DNA of 64,000 nucleotides from Symsagittifera roscoffensis (Eukaryota; Xenacoelomorpha; Acoela; Convolutidae): NCBI RefSeq assembly GCF_963678635.1, contig NC_087070.1, positions 14,635,840 to 14,699,839 on the forward strand, given 5' to 3'. Shown here in pieces: positions 44,475 to 58,781 of the stretch. Both the position numbers and the translations under genes were made by a program. The notes under the pieces were generated by a model. That model saw only the letters and a list, made by a program, of their open reading frames with translations, made no database searches and had not been told where the DNA came from. Numbering within the stretch: the stretch's first letter is position 1; each line of letters starts with the position of its first letter.

Positions 44475-47400
44475 TTCTGGCAATTCATCATCCCGAATTT
44501 CATTTCAAACTACACGCAGCTGGCAAAATGCATGCGGCTGTCCAAACTGCAAAAACAGTCGAAAATTATGCGTGAACAATTTGTTTTTCAAAGCTTTGAA
44601 GCATTGATTTTTACAAAAAAGCATTCAGTACATTTATTAATTCTGTTTCACTTGATTTGACCGGTTAAAATTAACTGAAATGATGAGTTAATTCAACTAA
44701 CTTTCAATTTTCACGCATATTTTGCTATTCGCACTGAAATCATATTCGCAAATTCCAAATTTTCCGATTCAGGCTGTTCAAATCAGTCAACTGTGTTAAA
44801 CTGGAAAATAGAAGTTTAAATTGTTGTCGATTTAAAATGTTTAGTAGTGAAAAGACTAGGTGTTAAAATGTACGGTGTTGAATTGTATGGTAGTAAACTG
44901 TAGGACACCAAGTTAACTCAACTAGTGTGTCTTGAGTGTTCTATATTATTGATTTCTTTGATTTGCAACGGTGCATAATTTACGTCAGCTTCGCAGTTGG
45001 GTTTCTTGCTTTTCTGGTTACCAATCTGGTTGATAACATCTTTCTGTGCTAGCACTATGTTAGCAACTTTTTTTTGTTAGATCTCATTTTCTCTGATTTC
45101 TTCAATTCGAAACGAACAAAAACGAGATTGCAGTACTAATTCCTCAATCCGAAATAAACAAAAGCGGGATTGCTGAAACTGATCTCCTCAATCCGAATCA
45201 AACAAAAGTGGGATTATTGAACTATTTCTGGCAAATGGTCGTCCCGAATTTCAATTAAACTACACGCAGCTGGCGAATTGCATGCGGCTGTCGAAACTGC
45301 AAAAACACTTGGAGAATTATGCGTGAAAAATTTGTTTTTCAAAGTTTAAAGCATTGATTTTTACAAAAAAGCATTCAGTACATTTATTAATTCTGTTTGA
45401 CTTGACTGGTTAAAATTAACTGAAATGATGAGTTAATTCAACTAACTTTCAATTTTTCACGCATATTTTGCTATTCGCACTGAAATCATGTTCGCAAATT
45501 CCAATTTTTCCGATTCAGGCTTTTCAAATCAGTCAACTGTGTTAAACTGGAAAAAGAGAGTTAAATTGTTGTCGATTTAAAATGTTTAGTAGTGAAAAGA
45601 CTAGGTGTTAAATGTACGGTGTTGAATTGTATGGTAGTAAACTGTAGGACACCAAGTTTACTCAACTAGTGTGCTTGAGTATTCTATATTATTCATTTCT
45701 TTGATTTGCAACGGTGAAAAATTTACGTAAGCTTCGCAGTTGGGTTTCTTGGTTTTCTGGTTACCAATCTGGTTGTTAACATCTTTCTGTGCTAGCACTA
45801 TGTTAGCAAATTATTTTGTTAGATCTCATTTTTCTCTGATTTCCTCAATCCGAAACAAACAAAAACGGGATTGCTGAACTATTTCCTCAATCCGAAACAA
45901 ACAAAATCGGCATTGCTGAAACTGATCTCCTCAATCCGAAACAAACAAAAGTGGGATTGCTGAACTATTTCTGGCAATTCATCATCCCGAATTTCAATTC
46001 AAACTACACGCAGCTGGCAAATTGCATGCGGCTGTCCAAACTGCAAAAACACTCGACAATTATGCGTGAACAATTTGTTTTTCACAGCTTTGAAGCATTG
46101 ATTTTTACAAAAAAGCATTCAGTACATTTATTAATTCTGTTTCACTTGATTTGACCGGTTAAAATTAACTGAAATGAGTTAACTCAACTAACTTTCAATT
46201 TTTCACGCTTATTTTTCTATTCGCACTGAAAGCAATGTTCGCAAATTCGAATTTGTCCGATTCAGGCTGTTCAAATCAGTCAACTGTGTTAAACTGGAAA
46301 ATAGGAATTAAATTGTTGTCGACTTAGATTGTTTACTAGTGAAAAGACTAGGTGTTAAAATGTACGGTGTTGAATTGTATGGTAGTTAATTGTAGGACAC
46401 CAAGTTTACTCAATTAGTGTGTCTTGAGTATTCTAAATTATTCATTTGTTTGATTTGCAACGGTGAATAATTTACGAAAGCTTCGAAGTTGGGTTTCTTG
46501 GTTTTCTGGTTACTAATCTGGTTGATAACATCTTTCTGAGCTACCACTATGTTAGCAACTTACTTTGTTAGATCTCATTTTCTCTGATTTCTTCAATTCG
46601 AAACAAACAAAAGCGAGATTGCTGAACTAATTCCTCAATCCGAAATAAACAAAAGCGGGATTGCTGAAACTGATCTCCTCAATCCGAATCAAACAAAAGT
46701 GGGATTATTGAACTATTTCTGGCAATTGGTCGTCCCGAATTTCAATTAAACTACACGCAGCTGGCAAATTGCATGCGACTATCGAAACTGCAAAAACACT
46801 TGGAGAATTATGCGTGAACAATTTGTTTTTCAAAGCTTTGAAGCATTGATTTTTACAAAAAGCATTCAGTACATTTAATAATTCTGTTTCACTTGATTTG
46901 ACCGGTTAAAATTAACTGAAATGAGTTAATTCAACAAACTTTAAATTTTCACGCTTATTTTTCTATTCGCACTGAAAGCAATGTTCGCAAACTCGAATTT
47001 GTCCGATTCAGGCTGTTCAAATCAGTCAACTGTGTTAAACTGGAAAATAGGAGTTAAATTGTTGTCGACTTAGATTGTTTAGTAGTGAAAAGACTAGGTG
47101 TTAAAATGTACGGTGTTGAATTGTATGGTAGTTAATTGTAGGACACCAAGTTTACTCAATTAGTGTGTCTCGAGTATTCTAAATTATTCATTTGTTTGAT
47201 TTGCAACGGTGAATAATTTACGTAAGCTTCGAAGTTGGGTTTCTTGGTTTTCTGGTTACTAATCTGGTTGATAACATCTTTCTGAGCTACCACTATGTTA
47301 GCAACTTACTTTGTTAGATCTCATTTTCTCTGATTTCCTCAATCCGAAACAAACAAAAACGGGATTGCTGAACTATTTCCTCAATCCGAAACAAACAAAA

Positions 47401-50400
47401 TCGGCATTGCTGAAACTAATCTCCTCAATCCGAATCTAACAAAAGTGGGATTATTGAACTATTTCTGGCAATTGGTCTTCCCGAATTTCAATTAAACTAC
47501 GCGCAGCTGGCAAATTGCATGCGACTGTCGAAACTGCAAAAACACCTGGAGAATTATGCGTGAACAATTTGTTTTTCAAAGCTTTGAAGCATTGATTTTT
47601 ACAAAAAAGCATTCAGTACCTTTATTAATTCTGTTTCACTTGATTTGACTGGTTAAAATTAACTGAAATGAGTTAATTCAACTAACTTTCAATTTTTCAC
47701 GCATATTTTTCTATTCGCACTGAAAGCAATGTTCGCAAACTCGAATTTGTCCGATTCAGGCTGTTCAAATCAGTCAACTGTGTTAAACTGGAAAATAGGA
47801 GTTAAATTGTTGTCGACTTAGATTGTTTAGTAGTGAAAAGACTAGGTGTTAAAATGTACGGTGTTGAATTGTATGGTAGTTAATTGTAGGACACCAAGTT
47901 TACTCAATTAGTGTGTCTCGAGTATTCTAAATTATTCATTTGTTTGATTTGCAACGGTGAATAATTTACGTAAGCTTCGAAGTTGGGTTTCTTGGTTTTC
48001 TGGTTACTAATCTGGTTGATAACATCTTTCTGAGCTACCACTATGTTAGCAACTTACTTTGTTAGATCTCATTTTCTCTGATTTCCTCAATCCGAAACAA
48101 ACAAAAACGGGATTGCTGAACTATTTCCTCAATCCGAAACAAACAAAATCGGCATTGCTGAAACTAATCTCCTCAATCCGAATCTAACAAAAGTGGGATT
48201 ATTGAACTATTTCTGGCAATTGGTCTTCCCGAATTTCAATTAAACTACGCGCAGCTGGCAAATTGCATGCGACTGTCGAAACTGCAAAAACACCTGGAGA
48301 ATTATGCGTGAACAATTTGTTTTTCAAAGCTTTGAAGCATTGATTTTTACAAAAAAGCATTCAGTACATTTATTAATTCTGTTTCACTTGATTTGACTGG
48401 TTAAAATTAACTGAAATGAGTTAATTCAACTAACTTTCAATTTTTCACGCATATTTTTCTATTCGCACTGAAAGCAATGTTTGCAAACTCGAATTTGTCC
48501 GATTCAGGCTGTTCAAATCAGTCAACTGTGTTAAACTGGAAAATAGGAGTTAAATTGTTGTCGACTTAGATTGTTTAGTAGTGAAAAGACTAGGTGTTAA
48601 AATGTACGGTGTTGAATTGTATGGTAGTAAATTGTAGGACACCAAGTTTACTCGACTAGTGTGTCTTGAGTATTCTAAATTATTCATTTGTTTGATTTGC
48701 AACGGTGAATAATTTACGTAAGCTTCGAAGTTGGGTTTCTTGGTTTTCTGGTTACTAATCTGGTTGATAACATCTTTCTGAGCTACCACTATGTTAGCAA
48801 CTTACTTTGTTAGATCTCATTTTCTCTGATTTCTTCAATTCGAAACAAACAAAAACGGGATTGCTGAACTATTTCCTCAATCCGAAACAAACAAAATCGG
48901 CATTGCTGAAACTGATCTCCTCAATCCGAATCTAACAAAAGTGGGATTATTGAACTATTTCTGGCAATTGGTCGTCCCGAATTTCAATTAAACTACGCGC
49001 AGCTGGCAAATTGCATGCGACTGTCGAAACTGCAAAAACACCTGGAGAATTATGCGTGAACAATTTGTTTTTCAAAGCTTTGAAGCATTGATTTTTACAA
49101 AAAAGCATTCAGTACATTTATTAATTCTGTTTCACTTGATTTGACTGGTTAAAATTAACTGAAATGAAATAATTCAACTAACTTTCAATTTTTCACGCAT
49201 ATTTTTCTATTCGCACTGAACGCAATGTTCGCAAATTCGAATTTGTCCGATTCAGGCTGTTCAAATCAGTCAACTGTGTTAAACTGGAAACTAGGAGTTA
49301 AATTGTTGTCGACTCAGATTGTTTACTAGTGAAAAGACTAGGTGTTAAAATGTACGGTGTTGAATTGTATGGTGGTAAATTGTAGGACACCAAGTTTACT
49401 CAACTAGTGTGTCTTGAGTATTTTAAATTATTCATTTGTTTGATTTGCAACGGTGAATAATTTAAGTAAGCTTCGCAGTTGGGTTTCTTGGTTTTCTGGT
49501 TACTAATCTGGTTGATAACATCTTTCTGAGCTACCACTATGTTAGCAACTTACTTTGTTGGATCTCATTTTCTCTGATTTCTTCAATTCGAAACGAGCAA
49601 AAGCGAGATTGCTGAACTAATTCCTCAATCCGAAATAAACAAAAGCGGGATTGCTGAAACTGATCTCCTCAATCCGAATCAAACAAAAGTGGGATTATTG
49701 AACTATTTCTGGCAATTGGTCGTCCCGAATTTCAATTAAACTACACGCAGCTGGCAAATTGCATGCGACTGTCGAAACTGCAAAAACACTTGGAGAATTA
49801 TGCGTGAACAATTTGTTGTTCAAAGCTTTGAAGCATTGATTTTAACAAAAAAGCATTCAGTACATTTATTAATTCTGTTTGACTTGACTTGACTGGTTAA
49901 AATTAACTGAAATGATGAGTTAATTCAACTAACTTTCATTTTTTCACGCATATTTTTCTATTCGCACTGAAATCATGTTCGCAAATTCCAATTTTTCCGA
50001 TTCAGGCTGTTCAAATCAGTCAACTGTGTTAAACTGGAAAATAGAAATTTAAATTGTTGTCGATTTAAAATGTTTAGTAGTGAAAAGACTAGGTGTTAAA
50101 ATGTACGGTGTTGAATTGTATGGTAGTAAACTGTAGGACACCAAGTTAACTCAACTAATGTGTCTTGAGTATTCTATATTATTGATTTCTTTGATTTACA
50201 ACGGTGAATAACTTACGTCAGCTTCGCAGTTGGGTTTCTTGCTTTTCTGGTTACCAATCTGGTTGATAACATCTTTCTGTGCTAGCACTATGTTAGCAAC
50301 TTATTTTGTTAGATCTCAATTTCTCTGATTTCTTCAATTCGAAACGAACAAAAGCGAGATTGCTGAACTAATTCCTCAATCCGAAATAAACAAAAGCGGG

Positions 50401-53400
50401 ATTGCTGAAACTGATCTCCTCAATCCGAATCAAACAAAAGTGGGATTATTGAACTATTTCTGGCAATTGGTCGTCCCGAATTTCAGTTAAACTACACGCA
50501 GCTGGCAAATTGCATGCGACTGTCGAAACTGCAAAAACACTTGGAGAATTATGCGTGAACAATTTGTTGTTCAAAGCTTTGAAGCATTGATTTTTACAAA
50601 AAAGCATTCAGTACATAAATTAATTCTGTTTGACTTGACTTGACTGGTTAAAATTAAATGAAATGATGAGTTAATTCAACTGACTTTCAATTTTTCACGC
50701 ATATTTTGCTATTCGCACTGAAAGCAATGTTCGCAAATTCGAATTTGTCCGATTCAGGCTGTTCAAATCAGTCAACTGTGTTAAACTGGAAAATAGGAGT
50801 TAAATTAAATTGTTGTCGACTTAGATTGTTTACTAGTGAAAAGACTAGGTGTTAAAATGTACGGTGTTGAATTGTATGGTAGTTAATTGTAGGACAGCAA
50901 GTTTACTCAACTAGTGTGTCTTGAGTATTCTAAATTATTCATTTGTTTGATTTGCAACGGTGAATAATTTACGTAAGCTTCGCAGTTGGGTTTCTTGGTT
51001 TTCTGGTTACCAATCTGGTTGATAACATCTTTCTGTGCTAGCACTATGTTAGCAACTTATTTTGTTAGATCTCATTTTTCTCTGATTTCCTCAATCCGAA
51101 ACAAACAAAAACGGGATTGCTGAACTATTTCCTCAATCCGAAACAAACAAAATCGGCATTGCTGAAACTGATCTCCTCAATCCGAATCTAACAAAAGTGG
51201 GATTATTGAACTATTTCTGGCAATTGGTCGTCCCGAATTTCAATTAAACTACGCGCAGCTGGCAAATTGCATGCGACTGTCGAAACTGCAAAAACACCTG
51301 GAGAATTATGCGTGAACAATTTGTTTTTCAAAGCTTTGAAGCATTGATTTTTAAAAAAAAGCATTCAGTACATTTATTAATTCTGTTTCACTTGATTTGA
51401 CTGGTTAAAATTAACTGAAATGAGTTAATTCAACTAACTTTCAATTTTTCACGCATATTTTTCTATTCGCACTGAACGCAATGTTCGCAAATTCGAATTT
51501 GTCCGATTCAGGCTGTTCAAATCAGTCAACTGTGTTAAACTGGAAACTAGGAGTTAAATTGTTGTCGACTCAGATTGTTTACTAGTGAAAAGACTAGGTG
51601 TTAAAATGTACGGTGTTGAATTGTATGGTGGTAAATTGTAGGACACCAAGTTTACTCAACTAGTGTGTCTTGAGTATTCTAAATTATTCATCTGTTTGAT
51701 TTGCAACGGTGAATAATTTACGTAAGCTTCACAGTTGGGTTTTTTGGTTTTCTGGTTACTAATCTGGTTGATAACATCTTTCTGAGCTACCACTATGTTA
51801 GCAACTTACTTTGTTGGATCTCATTTTCTCTGATTTCTGCAATTCGAAACGAGCAAAAGCGAGATTGCTGAACTAATTCCTCAATCCGAAATAAACAAAA
51901 GCGGGATTGCTGAAACTCATCTCCTCAATCCGAATCAAACAAAAGTGGGATTATTGAACTATTTCTGGCAATTGGTCGTCCCGAATTTCAATTAAACTAC
52001 ACGCAGCTGGCAAATTGCATGCGACTGTCGAAACTGCAAAAACACTTGGAGAATTATGCGTGAACAATTTGTTGTTCAAAGCTTTGAAGCATTGATTTTT
52101 ACAAAAAAGCATTCAGTACATTTATTAATTCTGTTTGACTTGACTTGACTGGTTAAAATTAACTGAAATGATGAGTTAATTCAACTAACTTTCAATTTTT
52201 CACGCATATTTTTCTATTCGCACTGAAATCATGTTCGCAAAATCCAATTTTTCCGATTCAGGCTGTTCAAATCAGTCAACTGTGTTAAACTGGAAAATAT
52301 AAGTTTAAATTGTTGTCGATTTAAAATGTTTAGTAGTGAAAAGACTAGGTGTTAAAATGTACGGTGTTGAATTGTATGGTAGTAAACTGTAGGACACCAA
52401 GTTAACTCAACTAATGTGTCTTGAGTATTCTATATTATTGATTTCTTTGATTTGCAACGGTGAATAACTTACGTCAGCTTCGCAGTTGGGTTTCTTGGTT
52501 TTCTGGTTATCAATCTGGTTGATAACATCTTTCTGTGCTAGCACTATGTTAGCAACTTATTTTGTTAGATCTCAATTTCTCTGATTTCTTCAATTCGAAA
52601 CGAACAAAAGCGAGATTGCTGAACTAGTTCCTCAATCCGAAATAAACAAAAGCGGGATTGCTGAAACTGATCTCCTCAATCCGAATCAAACAAAAGTGGG
52701 ATTATTGAACTATTTCTGGCAATTGGTCGTCCCGAATTTCAGTTAAACTACACGCAGCTGGCAAATTGCATGCGACTGTCGAAACTGCAAAAACACTTGG
52801 AGAATTATGCGTGAACAATTTGTTGTTCAAAGCTTTGAAGCATTGATTTTTACAAAAAAGCATTCAGTACATAAATTAATTCTGTTTGACTTGAGTTGAC
52901 TGGTTAAAATTAAATGAAATGATGAGTTAATTCAACTGACTTTCAATTTTTCACGCATATTTTGCTATTCGCACTGAAATCATGTTCGCAAATTCCAATT
53001 TTTCCGATTCAGGCTGTTCAAATCAGTCAACTGTGTTAAACTGGAAAATAGAAGTTTAAATTGTTGTCGATTCAAAATGTTTAATAGTGAAAAGACTAGG
53101 TGTTAAAATGTACGGTGTTGAATTGATGGTAGTAAACTGTAGGACACCAAGTTAACTCAACTAGTGTGTCTTGAGTATTCTATATTATTGATTTCTTTGA
53201 TTTGCAACGGTGCATAATTTACGTCAGCTTCGCAGTTGGGTTTCTTGCTTTTCTGGTTACCAATCTGGTTGATAACATCTTTCTGTGCTAGCACTATGTT
53301 AGCAACTTATTTTGTTAGATCTCATTTTCTCTGATTTCTTCAATTCGAAACGAACAAAAGCGAGCTTGCTGAACTCATTCCTCAATAAACAAAAGCAGGA

Positions 53401-54465
53401 TTGCCGAAACTGATCTCCTCAATCCGAATCAAACAAAAATGGGATTATTGAACTATTTCTGGCAATTGGTCGTCCCGAATTTCAATTAAACTACACGCAG
53501 CTGGCGAATTGCATGCGGCTGTCGAAACTGCAAAAACACTTAGAGAATTAAGCGCAAAAAATTTGTTTTTCAAAGCTTTGAAGCATTGATTTTACAAAAA
53601 AGCATTCAGTACATTTATTAATTCTGTTTCACATGATTTGACTGGTTAAAATTAACTGAAATGAATTAATTCAACTAACTTTCAATTTTTCACGCATATT
53701 TTTCTATTCGCACTGAAAGCAATGTTCGCAAATTCGAATTTGTCCGATTCAGGCTGTTCAAATCAGTCAACTGTGTTCAACTGGAAAATAGGAGTTAAAT
53801 TAAATTGTTGTCGACTTAGATTGTTTACTAGTGAAAAGACTAGGTGTTAAAATGTACGGTGTTGAATTGTATGGTAGTAAATTGTAGGACACCAAGTTTA
53901 CTCAACTAGTGTGCTTGAGTATTCTATATTATTCATTTCTTTGATTTGCAACGGTGAATAATTTACGTAAGCTTCGCAGTTGGGTTTCTTGGTTTTCTGG
54001 TTACCAATCTGGTTGATAAAATCTTTCTGTGCTAGCACTATGTTAGCAACTTATTTTGTTAGATCTCATTTTTCTCTGATTTCCTCAATCCAAAACAAAC
54101 AAAAGCGAGATTGCTGAACTAATTCCTCAATCCGAAATAAACAAAAGCGCGATTGCTGAAACTGATCTCCTCAATCCGAATCAAACAAAAGTGGGATTAT
54201 TGAACTATTTCTGGCAATTGGTCGTCCCGAATTTCAATTAAACTACACGCAGCAGGCAAATTGCAGGCGACTGTCGAAACTGCAAAAAACACTTGGAGAA
54301 TTATGCGTGAACAATTTGTTTTTCAAAGCTTCGAAGCATTTGTTTTTACCAAAAAAGCATTCAGTACATTTATTAATTCTGTTTCACTTGATTTGACTGG
54401 TTAAATTAAATGAAATGATGAGTTGATTCAACGAACTTTCAATTTTTCACGCATATTTTGCTATT

Positions 54466-54610
54466 CGCTTTGAAGCATTGATTTTTACAAAAAAGCATTC
54501 AATACATTTATTAATTCTGTTTGACTTGATTTGACTGGTTGAAATCAACTGAAATGATGAGTTAATTCAACTAACTTTCAATTTTTCACGCATATTTTGC
54601 TATTCGCACT
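54466..54610 (+). repeat. 145-bp internal duplication in monomer 22
   Basis: The block from GCTTTGAAGCATTGATTTTT to the ATTTTGCTATTCGC region is repeated inside one monomer, stretching that interval from about 750 to 892 bp. Confidence 0.8.
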
Positions 54611-56172
54611 GAAATCAATGTTCGCAAATTCCAATTTGTCCGATTCAGGCTGTTCAAATCAGTCAACTGTGTTAAACTGGAAAATATGAGTTAAATCGTT
54701 GTCGATTTAAATTGTTTAGTAGTGAAGACTAAATGTTAAAATGTACGGTGTTGAATTGTATGGTAGTAAATTGTAGGACACCCAGTTTACTCAACTCGTG
54801 TGTCTTGAGTTTTCTATATTATTCATTTGTTTGAGTTGCAACGGTGACTAATTTACGTAAGCTTCGCGGTTGGGCTTCTTGGTTTTCTGGTTACTTATCT
54901 GGTCTACAACATCTTTCTGTGCTTGCACTATGTACGCAACTTATTTTGTTAGATCTCATTTTTCTCTGATTTCTTCAATCCGAAACGAACAAAAGCGGGA
55001 TTGCTGAACTATTTCCTCAATCCGAAACAAACAAGAGCCGCATTACTGAAACTGATCTCCTCAATCCGAAACAAACAAAAGTGGGATTGCTGATCTATTT
55101 CTGGCACTTCATCATCCCGAATTTCAATTAAAACTACACGCAGCTGGCAAATTGCAGGCGAATGTCGAAACTGCAAAAACACTTGGAGAATTATGCGTGA
55201 ACAATTTGTTTTTCAAAGCTTTGAAGCATTGATTTTTACAAAAAAAGCATTCAGTAAATTTATTAATTCTGTTTCACTTGATTTGACTGGTTAAATCAAA
55301 TGAAATGAAGAGTTAATTCAACTAACTTTCAACTTTTCGCATATTTAGCTATTCGCTTTGAAATCAATGCTCGCAAGTTCCAATTTGTCCGATTCAGGCT
55401 GTTCAAATCAGTCAACTGTGTTAAACTGGAAAATATAAGTTAAATTGTTGTCGATTTAAATTGTTTAGTTTTAGTAGTGAAAAGACTAGGTGTTAAAATG
55501 TACGGTGTTGAAATGTATGGTAGTAAATTGTAGGACACCGTTTACTCAACTCGTGTGTCTTGAGTATTCTATATCATTCATTTGTTTGAGTTGCAACGGT
55601 GACTAAATTACGTAAGCTTCGCTGTTGGGCTTCTTGGTTTTCTGGTTACCAATCTGGTCTACAAAATCTTTCTGTGCTTGCACTATGTAGGCAACTTATT
55701 TTGTTAGATCTAATTTTTCTCTGATTTCTTCAATCCGAAACGAACAAAAGCGGGATTGCTGAACTCTTTCCTTAATCCGAAACAAAAAAGAGCGGCATTG
55801 CTGAAACTGGTCTCCTCAATCCGAAACAAACAAAAGTGGGATTGCAGAACTATTTCTGGCAATTTATCGTCCTGAATTTCAATTAAAACTACACGCAGCT
55901 GGCAAATTGCATGCGACTGTCAAAACTTCAAAAACACTTGGAGAATTACGCGTGAACAATTTGTTTTCAAAGCTTTGAAGCATTGATTTTTACAAAAAAA
56001 GCATTCAGTACATTTATTAATTCTGTTTTACTTGATTTGACTGGTTAAAATCAACTGAAATGATGAGTTAATTCAACTAACTTTCAATTTTTTACGCGTG
56101 TTTTGCTATTCGCTTTGAAATCAATGCTTGCAAGTTCCAATTTGTCCGATTCAGGCTGTTCAAATCAGTCAG

Positions 56173-57580
56173 AGAAAAAAGTGACTCAGTCCTTTAAAAA
56201 AGTACTGACCAAAAAAAATTTTTCTGCGCGAACTCAGAATACAGTATATAATTAGAAAAACTTCGGGCACAGCCAGCAAACTTTTAGGGTCAAAAGGGAT
56301 TTATCAAACGACAATTGCTTAAATTCCCTGAAATAAGCAGCTTTTTTGAGAAAATAAGCCTTGGAAAAAATAGAAATTCCACCTCAATTTTACCTTTCAG
56401 GTAGAAGTTCGGCCTCAAAAGTAAAAATAAACAGAACTTCTTTCTCCAAACCAATAACATAACAAACAGACAGAATTGTCAAGGAAATTAAACGCTTAAG
56501 TTCTTTGAAATTCGGGCATTTTTAATGATTGACAATTATATGATGAAATAACCTCATTTGAGAAAAATAGATCAAACGATAAAATTTCAATTCCACTAGA
56601 ATATCAGATTAAAATCACTTTTTAAACTAAAAGTTGATGATTTTTTTATAATTTCTTTTTCAATTTAAAAAAAAACTTGCCTTCCTTTATCAAATGATTT
56701 TGATATAAAAAGGCAGTAAAATTGGCCGTAGACTACTTTTCGGACACTTCTTTAAGACAAACAAAAACACGACCAAAATAAGTGTTTCATTTCTTTCATT
56801 TACTTTGAAAGACATATTGAAATAGATTTACCTAATCATTGTCACTGTGAAAGGGCTTGACAACCACTTAATTTGATAACCACTTGGTTCAGTACAAATT
56901 TGTTAAGGCACCTATATTTGGCCGGGAAAAAACCACGTATCACAATAGTTCCATCTCAAATTGTGTGTGATGCGTTTGGAAAAAATCAAAAAACTTTTCG
57001 CAGTCTACTCGCTGATGTCCTGGACACAGTCTGCTTTAGGAGCAAATACGTTCTCGAGCATATTTCGCTTTAAAGAAGAAGAAACAAATTCAAAAGTTTC
57101 TTCAATTGCTTCTGATCCCTCTCTTGCAAAAAAAAACTGGATGCGTGACTTTTATTAATGAACAAACCAAATATACATACGTTCTGTTCTAGGCTAGTTC
57201 CATTTGCGTAGAATTCTCTGACCATAATACACCTAAAACGAGAACTTAAATGAGTGATATTTTTAAAAAAACGTTTAACTAAGTCAAGCGACACCATCGC
57301 CCCATATCCAACTTATTATGTATCATGAAAAACATCCAAAAATAATAGGTAAGTGTTAAATATTTTGTTTGTTTTATCCTCCAGATTGTTTGTTACAATT
57401 GTGGAATTTGTGACATTCGAGCAGAATGGCGCCAAAATGCATGACAACTTCGAAAGTTTATTGTAACCATTGACTGGGAAGCTTGACAGTTTTGGAAGAT
57501 TAACTGTACTAATCGTACGATTTAACGAATTAGGAAAGGTCAATTCGAAGTGACGAAATAAAAAATTTTAAAATTCGTTT
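56173..57580. other. non-coding stretch between satellite and foldback
   Basis: AT-rich, without recognised genes. A short block at 57410-57429 matches the foldback terminal motif (GTGACATTCGAGCAGAATGG), with further similarity to about 57435. Confidence 0.55.
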
Positions 57581-58508
57581 GTAACATTCGCCCGGAAGAT
57601 ACATATCGACGGATAACAAAACTAAGTCTTAAGACGACTGGCTAGCGTCTAAACAGAGCTTTGCATGTTTTTCACCGTCTCTACCAAGCCAGTACTTTTC
57701 GGTGGTCTTTTCCAACATCGGGTCGACAAAAACGTTACTGCTCTCCGGCTTCGACCAGAACGCTCAAATTAACTGAATTACATGCAAAAATAGTGAGCTC
57801 ATGGCTGGGTCTCAGTATCCCCAGACCACGAGGTCACTCCTAAAAACAGGGCTACTACTTATTATATTACTATTGTTTTTGTTCAGTAGATAAAAACCAT
57901 CATCTCATCGAAGATGGATCAACCCTTTCCCCCCAACTCTTAGCACCTCATCCTTGTCAAAACTAATCCAAATATCAATTAAATTCAAGTCAGGACATGA
58001 CAGGATGCTAAAAGTTCACACGAGTCAATAAAAGTTTTCCGTCCCGAGACCCTTCCGAATTCTTGAATCCGGTGAATCAAGCTCCTTGAGTTCGACTTCA
58101 CGATAACACGGAAGGCTGGTTTCCACCCTTCACCGTTGCTCGCAACGGCCTTGCAACTATTGTAGCAGCACAATAGTTGCAACTCGGAACGTTCTCTGTA
58201 ATTCGTTGTCGTCTTCTTCAATTTCGATTTCCTCAATTTCGATAAAGTTGTTCTCGTCAGCGCAACTAATGTATTTGTGTTTTTTCTCTCGTTTCTTGTT
58301 AAAATGGCCGTTTCAGCATTTCTCAGCAATGTGACGTCATCATTCGAATTTTTGAAATTTTAAAATACTAGAATATTCCAGCCCTCACCGTTTGGCTAAA
58401 CGTTCCAATAACGGCCTTAGTTCTTAAAAACCACCAACCCGGAAGGCTTACTGCTAAAATTCCGAATTCTGCAGAGATTGCATTTTTCACATTCTGGTCG
58501 AATGTCAC
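57581..58508 (+). repeat. foldback left arm
   Basis: Bounded by GTAACATTCGCCCGGAAG outside and, inverted, by GTGACATTCGACCAGAAT-type sequence inside (58490-58508). The two ends match at 14 of 18 positions, so the arm alone has the form of a small inverted-repeat element. Confidence 0.8.
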
Positions 58509-58781
58509 ATACTCCCCGGACAGTCCGGTCAATGTCCTCATTGAATCGCGCAATGTTCTAAATGTTTACAGTGTCATCGAACAGAATTTGCAAAATGCAC
58601 GAAATTACTTTCATCTACGTCACATCGACTCACTGCAGAATATAAATGGCATCATACTACATCACTATAGCCTTCAAATTCTCTCATTAACCTGCACTTT
58701 GAGGATGCAACCTAAGATAAAACATATTTCCTGACTTCCAGTGTCAATGTCCCGATTAAAACTTTTTCTCCTAGATTTAAT

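Larger units (their letters stand above)
38064..56172 (+). repeat. satellite array, 24 monomers of about 750 bp
   Basis: The landmark GTAAGCTTCG (or a variant) followed by AGTTGGGTTTCTTG occurs 24 times, near 38256, 39004, 39757, 40503, 41251, 42000, 42737, 43487, 44237, 44985, 45729, 46477, 47222, 47968, 48718, 49466, 50217, 50973, 51722, 52473, 53223, 53967, 54859 and 55613. Spacing is 737-756 bp except one of about 892. The array begins at TGTGTTAAACTGG and stops right after GTTCAAATCAGTCA, which is adjacent to it in internal junctions. Interior copies are very similar; the first and the last two are more diverged. A 116-119-codon frame is open in a few copies but broken in most, so coding is not supported. 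Confidence 0.97.
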
